From Rhyzopertha dominica (Eukaryota > Arthropoda > Insecta > Coleoptera > Bostrichidae), in the NCBI GenBank assembly GCA_025024175.1, contig QCXZ01000041.1:32421786-32485785 (forward strand): a stretch of DNA of 64,000 bases. Reading direction: 5' to 3'. Under the pieces are notes generated by a model. That model made no database searches. It was not told the origin of the DNA and worked only from the letters and a program-made list of their open reading frames with translations. This document shows, piece by piece, positions 43,834 to 55,000 of the stretch. Position numbers and translations under genes: made by a program. Numbering within the stretch: the stretch's first letter is position 1; each line of letters opens with the position of its first letter.

Positions 43834-45422
43834 TATATAACATTAAATTTATAATTTTTATTTATTTATTCATTCAAAAATTGCCAATATTGAGTAAAAC
43901 CATTCTTGGAAAAGAGTGTTAATCAGGTTCTAGTCCAACAAATAATTTCTTAGGTAAGAAATTTACACACTAAGAAGAAACTGTGCAATAGATGTTAATG
44001 ACAGGTGGGGTAATTTTCTACTCACAAAATTAGCAACAGCTGAGGCACAGAGTACCAGGACGCTCCTGTATATCTCAGTATTTACATAGCAATATACCTA
44101 TCTAGCCAATAAAGCTGATACACACTTTAAAATGATCAAGTAGTTTTTAAGAGTAAGTGTCAGTAAGGTTCTAACATGGAAGAAAGAATTATTCCTACAT
44201 GAAGGAATGTAAGAATAGGCGGGCAAATGCCCTCAGTGCCATCTAAACGGAACTCTGCGAGCTAGGGGGTCTATAACTGTGATAAGACACCGGCCTAGTG
44301 CAGGTTCCTAGCGATGGCTTCGGAGAGGCTCTCCGTAAAGCACTGATGAAATAAATCATCTGCCCTGGTTAGTTTGCTCTCACCCTGCGAGCAATGTAGG
44401 AATATACTCACAATTTATATCCAGAAGTATAAAAATTATTTGGATTGCCTTGTAATTGGTGACATTACCTTACGAAAATAATATATTTTTAAATGAAAAA
44501 TATTTATTTGTATGTACAACTGGAGTATACTGAACACTAAGGCCATGTTAATACAACATAATACTTATGAAATTCAATTTAATCAGTATCTTGGTAAAAA
44601 TGAGATTCTGCTATGAAACAAATACATGGAGGTAAATACTTATACAATTTAATTGAAATTAATACTATGGCACTATTATTATGTAATATTAAAATTTACT
44701 GTACAAAAATCAGCAAAATCATGTAATGGTTTGTATGAATGTATAAAGTACAAATGCTGGGCATGGCATAGAAGAAATGGTTTTAAAGCCCTTTCTGGCT
44801 CCCATATGGGTAACATGCTGGTAATTGCAGCTAGAAGATGCAGCATATGTGTTTAACACAAGCAATGAAAACCAAGTGTTTAAGTTTAACTTAATACTAA
44901 AGCTGTAAAAAGAAATAACTACAAAACTACATAGTGGACGAAAACTAATACACTACAATACATTCATATTTTAAAGCAGTAGCAGTAACAGTAATGGTAA
45001 TAGCCTTGTGTATACATATTATACACAAGAGTAATAGTAACAGTAGTCGTAGTATCAGCAGCAGTAGCAGTTTTCTATAACTTTTTTGTCCCTTATCACA
45101 AATTTCAGTATGACTGAAAACTACTAGACCTTGGAAATTACTAACTAACTAACTACTGTGATTTCTTGTTCTTTTTTATTATGCAATATGCTCTGCATCC
45201 AAAAAGATCTTTGTTAAAAATTAAATAGTTTGTAATCTGAGATGTTGGTAAAATGAGGTTTGACCATATTTACATTCGCATGAAAACTTTTTTCTAGCTC
45301 TCTTTAAACCATCCTAATATGCAAATGCCCATGCATTAAAAGAAATAATACTTTATGTAGTACAAAAAAATGACCACAAATTACTTCAGAAATAATTATG
45401 TGCTACTGAAAAATAAAAATGC
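43834..45422. other. Intergenic stretch downstream of the second ZAD gene
   Basis: Non-coding. It includes a GC-richer block at about 44215-44395 (with GGCTTCGGAGAGGCTCTCCG and CACTGATGAAATAAATCATC) that looks like transposon-derived DNA of unknown type, and a CAGTA/AGCAGT-rich low-complexity stretch at about 44980-45075. The 3' UTR of the second ZAD gene lies at the right end, directly before 45423. Confidence 0.4.
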
Positions 45423-48400
45423 TTATAAGTTAATGTACTTCTTATGACTCCGCAAGTGTGTGGCAAGATATGAAGAAGAGGCAAAAGCATGATTGCAAAT
45501 CGAACAGCTATATGGTTTTTCTCCAGTGTGCCGCCTCATATGTACATTTAACGAAGATGACTGGGTGAACTTTTTACCACACAATTCACACGAGAACGGC
45601 TTTTCACCTGTGTGCACCCGCATATGCTTCTCAAGATACGGTAGTCGAGTGAAAGTACGTTCGCACAAACTGCACTTGTGTAAGTTCTCCCCTGTGTGAG
45701 TCCGGATGTGTTCTTCCAAATAGGCGGAAGAGGTAAATTTTTTATCACAGGTTATACACGTGAACCTGTAAAAAAATATTTTTAATATGGTAATATAAGA
45801 TCAGTAACTAGAAAAAGAGTGAATTTTGTGACAAATGTCTATAGATTCTACAATTCTTAGTGTTTAGAATTTAGCCTTTAACTTGCTCATTAGGTTAATC
45901 GGTGAAATGGAAGTTACCAAAGATCTTGAATATAATAGATACAAACATGCCTATGTGAATACATTAACAACTATGTTCTAAAATAATATACAACATGAGA
46001 TTTTCTATCTTACTTATATACATAGCGATCACTATATTGTTATCTTTCTTGCGACCACCACCTCCGACGCATGCACGTGTTGTTAAACCCGTTTGTCTTT
46101 GCTTTTACATATACTACAGTTTTGCAAATGGCCATGATTGTTTGTTTACAACTAAATGTGTATTAAATGAGATTAATTCAAGTTGTGACATGTTGAATTT
46201 TACATTGTTCTTTTTGTTTGGCTTGTTTCTGTGTGTTTGCTTATTTATAAATAATTTGTAATAAGTTAGTGTTAAGTTTGAAATACAGTTATTATAATTA
46301 CTCTTTTGTTGTGAATACCTAAGTACAATAATGGTGAGACGTTGTGTGGTGTGCGGTGAAACCCAGAAAAAAGCAGCTCAAATTCTTTCCATAAGTAAGT
46401 TACTAGTAGATATGTATGTACCTAGATACATTATACTAGCTAATATCCAGAGAACCGACTTGGTTATTATCAAGCTTCTTTTGCTATCACCTAAATGTGG
46501 TTGTAATTGTATTCTGTTCTGTTTTCCCTTAATATTCGTGTTATCGATTATTTATTTTGATCTATATAATTTACAATTTTAGGTACTTCATACATGAAGT
46601 ATCTATTTATGCTTCAATGAGTCCTGTTTGATGTTTATTTCTAATTCATTTATTTAAGATACTTGTATTTTAACTCGTGTTTTAAATATATAACTGTAAT
46701 ATTACCAATTAATATAAAAGAACTGAAATTTTTTTTTAAATGAAAAGGTTATTTTTAGCCCTCTTTCAAATAAATGTACTTTAAATAAATCACCGGAAAC
46801 AGGAATACGGCAGCAGGGATATACTATGAGATGGGGATACTTTGTTTTCCTTAAACTTGGTGCATTGCAGCCACCGATAGGCGGATTAGGTGGCTAACTA
46901 ATTTCTAATGATATCTTCAAGCTGGAAGTTTCATATAATTACGATCAAACTTTATTAGATAAGTAATCTAATATAGCACAAATGTGCCAACGACATCTAG
47001 TGGATCCACTGCAATACAGCCATCAAAACTCTGCACCAGGGATGCACCTACCCAAAAAAGGTTCCTTATTATAAAATAAAGACAAAATTGACAAATAAAA
47101 AAGGCTATCTGTTTTAGTTGGAGAGCCGGACCCCGGTAACCCATGAGTTTAACTTGTTGCAGCGTCATCAGACAAGGGATACAGACTCGCCAAACAAAAC
47201 AGACAGGCCCCTCTAAGTACACCAATGTATGAGTGAAGTATGATGATACACAATTTTTAATGTATGCAAAGCATAGTAAAAGAAGAACAAATTACATCTT
47301 AGTACTTCATACTTACTTTTCTCCAGTGTGCTTCATCATGTGGCACTGCAATTCTGATGCATAGTTACAATTTTTACCACATATACTACACTTATAGGGT
47401 TGTCTACCAGTATGTTCTCTCATGTGTACAGTGAGCTGTGAAGAATGTGTGAACTCTTGTGAACAATGTCTGCATTGAAATTTCTCCCCAGTATGCCTAA
47501 AATCATATTGACATTTAATTATTATTAGCAACTTCTGATTATTTGTAAAAACTTTTAAACTAAAAAAATTAAAACTAATTCGACATTTAGCTTAAACCAT
47601 CGTGCTAAAGGTAAATTACTTAAATATCCAACTTTATTTTTAACTATAAATGAACCAGTAAAACAGTAGAATTTTGACATCATTTTATATCGTCTTCATA
47701 AAATTACTTTTTTTGGTGGAACATAACTTTAAAATAAAAAGCAACAAACTAGTCAATGAACATAATAGTCCCAGTGTTATAGGACGGGTGTAGAAGAAAG
47801 ATTCTGAGATAATCCTCCTTATTAGAGGTGTAACATTATCTTTCATTCCCATTTTTCTCACAATTTAAACAATATATTAAAATTAACAGTTGTACAATTT
47901 ATTTTTTAAATTGTGCAAGTAAATCAAACAAATAATTGTATTGCTTGGTAAATTTTCAAAATGAATGGAAAATGTTCAGATCCAGAACTATGACAGTCTA
48001 ATATAACTAGAAGGATGGGACCAGACAATATAGAATCATCTAATATTTCGGAATATGTTTATGCCTTCAATCGGGGCTAAGATACTGCAGCAGACATTAA
48101 AAAAAACTATATATCTGTAATATAAAGGGTATTACTTTTAAATGGACTATCTCGTGTGCGCTTCATATAACTTTATCCATTTACCCTTTATTTTTTTAAG
48201 TATTTAACAGAATTTAGTATAATGATGTTTTGAAATCAATTATTTAAGAGTGAGTACTACCATCTTAAAAATAGATGTAATCTAATGCAATTATGCTCCT
48301 GACACATTGGTTCACTTACACTTTGCTTATTTGGTTAGCAATAACTTAGCATGCCCCCGTGGCACATTCTGCTATTGGACAAGAACCACAATAACCAATT

Positions 48401-51028
48401 ATAGACAAATCTGTTTAGCTATTATTGTAGCTTAGGTCTTGTGCAATATTGCATAGAAATGGTTTCGCCTATATACAATTAACCATATTGCATTATAATA
48501 TGAGTTACTGCAGAACTGATACATCCGAAAAGGTTTTTTAATCTATTCAATTTTCATTTCATAAAAAAAAATATGCATACTGTTATACAATTACCTCTTC
48601 ATATGAACCGTCAAATGGGATGACTGTGTGAATGATTTACCACATATACTACATGCCCAGGGCCGATCACCCGTGTGCGTTTTTAAATGTGAATTCAGTA
48701 TATAACTGCTGGTGAACTTCTTGTCGCAGTGGGTGCAGGCAAATGGTTTTTCTCCAGTGTGTGAGCGCATGTGCACCTGAAGATCTGAAGCTTTGATGTA
48801 TCGTTTATCGCAACAGCTGCAAGCATATGGTTTTTCTCCTGTGTGGATACGCATGTGTACTCGTAGTTCAGCAGTGATGGTAAAACGCTTCATGCAGATA
48901 GTGCATTGGAAGGGCTTTTCACCTGATAAAATAATACACCATTTTACTTACTTAATAGAGCTTAATTCTATAAATTAATCAACTCATATCATGAGCATAT
49001 TATATAGATCCTTAAAGCTCAGGTGATCTTCAGCTGCTTTAGCATCTGAAGAGATAAAAAGTTTGTGAAAGGTAAAATGTCTGCAATTGGTCTCATAAAG
49101 TATTTTTATTTTTTCTTAACATGTGGTGTTTAATTTGACCATAACAACACAATGTTGTATAGTTTGATTATAACACACCAAAATATTTATTTGATTATTC
49201 TATATTCAAAGATTGTTGCTGAATTTTTCATCTTACTTTCATTCAGTGGAAACTTGTATTTCATACATAAGATTGGAAATTCATTCGATCCAATAGTTTT
49301 TGAAAATAATGTAAAGCTGGTGTATCATTGACTTTTATTATTTCAAGGACCACACAAGATAGGTGTTTACTAGGCATTCAATATATGCTTATACAAGTTT
49401 TCATTTCATGACTTTCATGATTCTTGAAGTTCCATTCATAATTTTGTACTTTTTCATTTTCTTTTATAACTTCTTAGAATGAATAATTTACCCACTTTAA
49501 ACTTATTCATTATACATTAGATAAAAATCAGCTCTAATATTCTCACAAAAGAAGTAGACTACAATTATAGAGGCTATCCCACCACATCATGCTTCTTCTA
49601 TGCCTTCTATACTGTTCAAAGTATTATTATTTTCAAATATGGTGGACATCTGGTTATACCAGAAATGCATACTAAATTTGTTATTTTAAAGGGAACACCC
49701 TGTAATTATTGCAATTATTAGAAATATTTTATGATCATTAGATTTTTCAGATTGCAGGGATAAATTTTACTTGATTTTCCGAAACGGCACATTTTAGCAT
49801 CACAGGATAAGTATCTTATTCAAAGTAAACCAACACCTTAAATTTTAGGAAAATGTCAAATGTATTATAAACATTTATTCTGCAAAAAGATATTGCATAA
49901 ACAAATAATAAAGGAGCGTCCTGAAGGAATAAAATATCTTGTACAACAAAAGAACAGTCAAAAGAAACAATGTAAAGATAAATAACTTTAAAGGGCCATA
50001 ACTTTGTAAAGAGAAAAAATTGCACGATAGTAAGTTTGCCTATTTTGGCTTATTTTGACCCAATGAAACTACTGTTAACCATTCGTTACTGGACACCTAT
50101 ATATAACAAAGCTTAAACAGTTTTACTGAATCTTTAATCTTTATTTTTCATAATATAATTGAGGGTGCAATATTTAACATTCCCATAAAATATTACCTGT
50201 GTGTCGCCGAATGTGTTCTCTTAAATGTGATGAATGGTAGAACTTCTTTTCACAATATTTACACTCAAAAGGCTTTTCGCCTGTGTGCGTTCTCATATGT
50301 ATTTTTAAATTTGCATTTTTCGCGTATTTCTTTCCACACAGTTCGCATGAAAATTTATATGGATCGTCAACAATTATTGTGGTTTTACACAGCTGGCCTT
50401 CAAGTTTTGCTGCTGCAGGAGTTAATGTAGGATATTGAGGTAAAGGCTGTGTTTGTGTTTTAACCGTTCGTGTTGCTACCACCCTTTTAGGTACTTTGTC
50501 AAATCTAGCAAATCCAGTGGTAGCTACAGAATCTGGTGTTGTGCTGCGTGAGTTTTCTAGTAAACTAGTATTTACTGATTTTGATGGCTCTAGTTCACTG
50601 CTTCCTAATAGATTCTGTATAAAATCATTGCTCTGCTGTTGTGAATCAGTTGGTTGCTTTAAAATTTGTTGCTGTGGTATTTGATACTCAGAATAAGAGT
50701 GTAAGATAACACCTTTATCATTAGCGAAACATTGTTGTAATGCAGCATCTGATTCTAAACAGAGTATTCTAAAGTCATAAGCTATTCTTAATTTATCTGT
50801 ACACATGGAGCATATCAAAGTATTGATTTCTTTAGTCCATCCCTAAAAAAAAAAACAACAGATACAAATTTTAAATTCCACTTCCACTGTCTTTTGTTTA
50901 CTAACAATTTCAGAAACACAACATGTAAGTTTATCACATAATCTGATGTTATCGATGTCGGTGGTATTTGTGGAAGTCAACGAGTTGTCTATCCTTAAGC
51001 AAACACGGCAACAATCTGATGCCTGCAT
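45423..51028 (-). CDS. ZAD-C2H2 zinc-finger protein, 539 aa, 12 fingers (paralogue B)
   Basis: The model is the complement of exons 50906-51028, 50197-50842, 48595-48922, 47317-47496 and 45423-45765; phases close to 540 codons with stop. The first donor is GTTAGT. The ATG at 51026-51028 was chosen because it places CCRVC (C7, C10) as in paralogue A; frames further upstream need non-ATG starts. The ZAD covers about residues 5-78 with the second Cys pair C52/C55 (CSMC). A Gln/Ser/Thr-rich linker follows to about 200, then 12 C2H2 fingers (about 205-534). Introns after the ZAD half and inside the finger region match paralogue A in position and phase, but A has three extra introns (two in the finger region, one in the linker region). 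This points to tandem duplication with later intron loss or gain. Likely a nuclear DNA-binding factor; target unknown. Confidence 0.9.
46331..46394 (+). pseudogene. Possible THAP first exon inside a ZAD-gene intron
   Basis: An ATG-started plus-strand exon reads MVRRCVVCGETQKKAAQIL and ends at a perfect GTAAGT donor. The N-terminal C-x2-C (CVVC) within the first ten residues is how THAP domains begin. The matching C..H half was not found downstream, so this is probably a fragment of a transposon transposase lying antisense in the last intron of paralogue B. Confidence is limited by its length. Confidence 0.35.
47497..48594. other. Intron of paralogue B without recognised content
   Basis: AT-rich, non-coding. 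No repeat or RNA structure was noticed. Confidence 0.4.
48923..50196. other. Intron of paralogue B; one mariner-like terminal fragment
   Basis: Non-coding and AT-rich. ACCAGAAATGCATAC followed by GGGAACACCCTGTAAT (about 49650-49700) resembles mariner/Tc1 terminal sequence, and a related stretch (ACCAGAAATGCACAC) is present near 11265; neither has a visible partner end. Confidence 0.35.
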
Positions 51029-51359
51029 AATGCTGTTATCGTTTTTTAATATAAAAATCTTTAAAAACTTGTGCACAAATCATATTTGTTTCTAATTTTG
51101 ACACTTGTCGGTATCAGCTTAGTTATTCTGTCAGTGTCAATCTATCAATGTCAATTTTATGCAATTCGTTATTAGAGATGGAAGTTATAATTTTGTTCGC
51201 CTAACGGGCAAAAACGATGCTTCGATTTATTTTCTCGAAGTTAAATTTAGACTTTGGTAGATTTTAACGTATCACCATAGCTACAGGGTGAATAAGGAGC
51301 GTTCTTTCAACAAAACGGATGAAGCAAGCATAAGTATACTGAATCAAAATAAAAAAACA

Positions 51360-51610
51360 TTTATTAGCGCAAATTTGTTTCTCTCTCAATGTCTCAATCA
51401 CTTGGCATTGAGCGATACGATAATATGATTGTAAACACTTCTACGCTGCGATCAAAAACGTCAAGACTAATTTGCTTCACTTCAGCACGAATTCTTTGCT
51501 GTAGCTTCTCTAAATTAATTGTTCTTGACATAACCTTTCGATTTTAATTAACCCCACAGGAAAAAATCCAAGGGAGTTGTCTGGGGAACGCGGTGGGAAC
51601 TCATTTGCTA
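51360..51610 (-). pseudogene. mariner/IS630-type transposase C-terminal fragment
   Basis: Minus-strand reading gives PTAFPRQLPWIFSCGVN near 51580-51530 (a decayed PPRSPDLTPLDFFLWG box), then MSRTINLEKLQQRIRAEVKQ and ISLDVFDRSVEVFTIILSYR. This matches the usual C-terminus of insect IS630-type transposases. It is dead. ACAGGGTGAATAAGG at 51283 may be a remnant terminus. It lies between the two divergent genes. Confidence 0.6.
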
Positions 51611-51689
51611 CCTAATTTGTAATTTGTGGGTTTGCCATTGAAAAAACTCATAATGTCACCGTTCAACAACTGTTTGTATTTTGAGTACA

Positions 51690-51691
51690 AT

Positions 51692-51770
<79 letters not shown>

Positions 51771-51784
51771 TAACATTATTATTA
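51690..51784. repeat. (ATT)n microsatellite
   Basis: About 90 bases of almost uninterrupted ATT units, with one AGT interruption near 51712 and a TTAACATT break near the end. Confidence 0.95.
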
Positions 51785-52047
51785 AATTAAAATTTGATAA
51801 AACTCTTGTGCAGCCAAATGTAAATTTGAGATACCGGAACTGCTAGAGCAAAGAGCAGAAGTAAAGCAGCTCTACTACAAGTGTTTCTTCGATCGATTGT
51901 TGTTATCGAGTAGATATACATATTATTGCCATCCCTAGCTGTCTGCAGTTGGCGGGAGGCGGGAAACTTCAACAATGCAAAATATATTTAAGGTTAGTAT
52001 CTGTAACCTGATAGATTGTGAAATTGTGATACATAAATGATTATAGA

Positions 52048-55000
52048 ATGTCTAACAAAAGAAAGAGTAATGATTCTGTGCAAGGATCTCCAAAGAAGTA
52101 TAGGTAATATAATATGATTGTATCATTTTCTTCGAATAAACCACATTGATATGTTATTATTTGAATTTTAGGAGTGCGGATATTAGTAGGCCCCCAACCG
52201 GTATACTTAATCCCAAAAAAGACACCCTAATTTTTCAACAGCTTGAATTGGACCATTACCTTGGTAAACCATATGCTGGTATGCCAGGAGCACAGACTGG
52301 TCAAGTGCCGATCATGCGGGTTTTTGGTGTTACGAAAATTGGAAACAGTGTTTGTTGTCATATCCATGGTTTTACTCCTTACTTTTATGCGTCCGTACCA
52401 AATACGTTTACCCAAGACGACTGTGGGCCCTTCAAGGTCAGTTTTTTGATTTTGTTTATTTTTATAACTCCATGTTCCATTTTAGCAAAAATTAAACGAA
52501 GTTGTCTTACAAAACATGCGTTCCAAATCAGACATATCTGAAGCTGTCCTTTTGGTAGATATAGTTTATGGTAAATCTTTAATGGGGTATAATGGAGAGG
52601 AAGATGAAAAATTTTTGAAAATAGTCGTGGCATTGCCGCATCTGGTGGCTACAACAAAAAGGATGTTGGAAACAATGAACGTGTACCCACAACTACAGAA
52701 CTACTGCTTCAGTTTTTATGAGTCCAATGTGGATATCGACATGCGGTAAGATATAAATTAATATAATTTTCTTAAAGTACCTATTTAATAACGGTATCAG
52801 TGGCTTGCAAACTTTTTTTGATTNATGTTTGCTGATTCNAAATTTTACAGNGTCCCATGTGAAATCCAAACAAATTCCAATATTATTATAAAATAGTANA
52901 GNAAATATTATATATAGTAATAAGTACCTACCTGTACAANAATTTTCAAAATTGAATGTTTTATTTTATCTTATAAACAAACACTTTATTTTATACCATA
53001 ATATTATTCATATTGCTTAATAAGTTATTGTGATTTGGACATTTCAAATTTCAACAGCTAGTTCTTTTGCTTGGCAAGATAATGCTATGTATCTTATTTT
53101 TTATGATTAATATTTATTCGGGCATTTTTTAATAAAACTATTTTATTACCTCTTTTGTGCATCACATATATTAAGTAATCTTGTTAGTACCCATTCCCGT
53201 TTGTGAACATAAACAGTGTCTTAAAGTACTTCTCTAATAGTAGTTTGTTTTAGGAGTTGTACCTAAAACATGAAATAAATTAACATTTCTTTAGCTGTGC
53301 TTTTGCTTTGTATAATTGATCACCAATAGGTTTTGAATAACATTCATGTGAAATTGCTCAACCTTATGTTTTTGCATTTATGTTACTTCCACATCCACCA
53401 GATGGGAAGTACTGTATAGTGAAAAAAACAATTTTTATTTGCTCAATCACTTTAAAATGGTCGAAAACAAAAAAAACAAAATTTGAGCAAAAAAAAGTTG
53501 GCATACATATAAATTTCAACTACCCAAAGCGACCTGTTGTAATTGGGGTAACTAGGGTATAGAGAAGGGGGTGAAATTGGGGGATAACTACCCTTTTTGC
53601 AAATTTTTATTTTTGTATTTTTTTTCCTTTTAGTATGTGATTAGTATACATAGTGATATATAGTATTATAGATATTATATAGATATAGATTTTTCATTAA
53701 CAGTTATTATTTTATTTTCTACCTCAACTATTATCGATCTATAATACCTTGGAGATGAAATACATAAACGTATCCATAACAACTGCGGGCATTATAAGCG
53801 GGCGTTATAATGCCCGCTAATAATACCTGCTCATTATATTATTATAAACATAATAATTATTTCATTTCTATTTTGTTACGTTTACATTTCAGTGGTTTAA
53901 AGCGCAAATATTGTATGTCCAGTTTCATATGAATTTTCCAGAAATGTGTAATATAAATTTCATTCAGATTCAGAATGTTTGATAGTTACACTAATGTCAC
54001 ATTCTATTTCACAATCCATAGATCACTACATAATGACATACAAATACAAAACCTAATTTTATTTGATACTGAATTGATAAAAAAACAACTATTGAGTAGA
54101 AAATAAGGCGTTGTATGCACCACAGTCTTTATTAGATTATAATGTGCATCAGGTGAAATATATATCCCTCGGGCTACTTTCGTCTTCATAAATAACTATA
54201 GGGAGCGTGCACGCGCCCGCATTCAGAGCGTTCTGGTGGTATCAACAGATAAATGTGGGATATAAATACATATTAAATCATATGTAAAGTAACACGGCAA
54301 AAACGAGTGTTTATGCAAAATGAACAAAATAATAATCAAATATGGTTTTGGACTTTTTTTTATAAGGCTTGACCATCAGAGGTACTAAAGTAACAACTAA
54401 TAATAATAGTTTGGAAGATGTACTGTTTGTTAAATACCTATGTCGAAATAATCACATTGAATAGCTTGCAAACAAGCTGGTTTTTGTTTCACACTATTTA
54501 TTGAATAAGTTGCTGATGATTTCGACCGAAGAGTGATTTTCAAGAAAACTTTCTTAATCGTAGAATTATTCGATAAATATTAAATAGTGTGAAACAAAGC
54601 ACAAAAAAAAGCTAGCTTGTTTACAAGCTATTCAATATAGTGACTAATAACAATTATTACAAATTTAGTTTTCTTTCTTCATTTTATGGCATTCATTGTT
54701 AGTTAAGCAACTGCAAATAGCTGGACCTCGTTTCGAAGAACGTCTTCTATCGCATAGTACCGAACAAGCACTAAACCATCCTGAAAACATCCTGTTACAC
54801 TGTTACTGTTATTCATGCTACACGTGTTTGAGTGTTAGACGCAGGGTTGGAATCTATTAAGAAATTCCAAGCGAAAGTGACAAAATGTTTTTCGTTTAAA
54901 CTCTAGCCGACAGACGAACGCCTCACCCTACATTTTGTTCTTCTGCGCAACCATCTCTCATGAGTCAAGTTGTTTTATACTAGGTATATCTATATACCTA

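Larger units (their letters stand above)
51029..52047. promoter_or_regulatory. Shared upstream region of the second ZAD gene and PolD1
   Basis: The start codons of the two genes point away from each other across 1,019 bases, so both promoters must lie here. Within the region are a transposase fragment (51360-51610) and an (ATT)n tract (51690-51784). The part next to PolD1 (51785-52047) is less repetitive and contains GGCGGGAGGCGGGAAACT near 51951-51968; TTTGGCGGGAA-like E2F sites are common before DNA-replication genes, so GGCGGGAAAC here is a reasonable E2F/DP candidate. The divergent layout is observed; the E2F assignment is inference. Confidence 0.5.

Noticed and set aside
45995..46261. 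88-codon frame with two hydrophobic stretches as a membrane protein
   Set aside because: AT-rich DNA readily yields Leu/Phe/Ile-rich frames; there is no homologous feature and it lies within a ZAD-gene intron.
50843..51076. Longer N-terminus of paralogue B from 51076
   Set aside because: That frame begins with GTG; the in-frame ATG at 51028 aligns with the ZAD of paralogue A.
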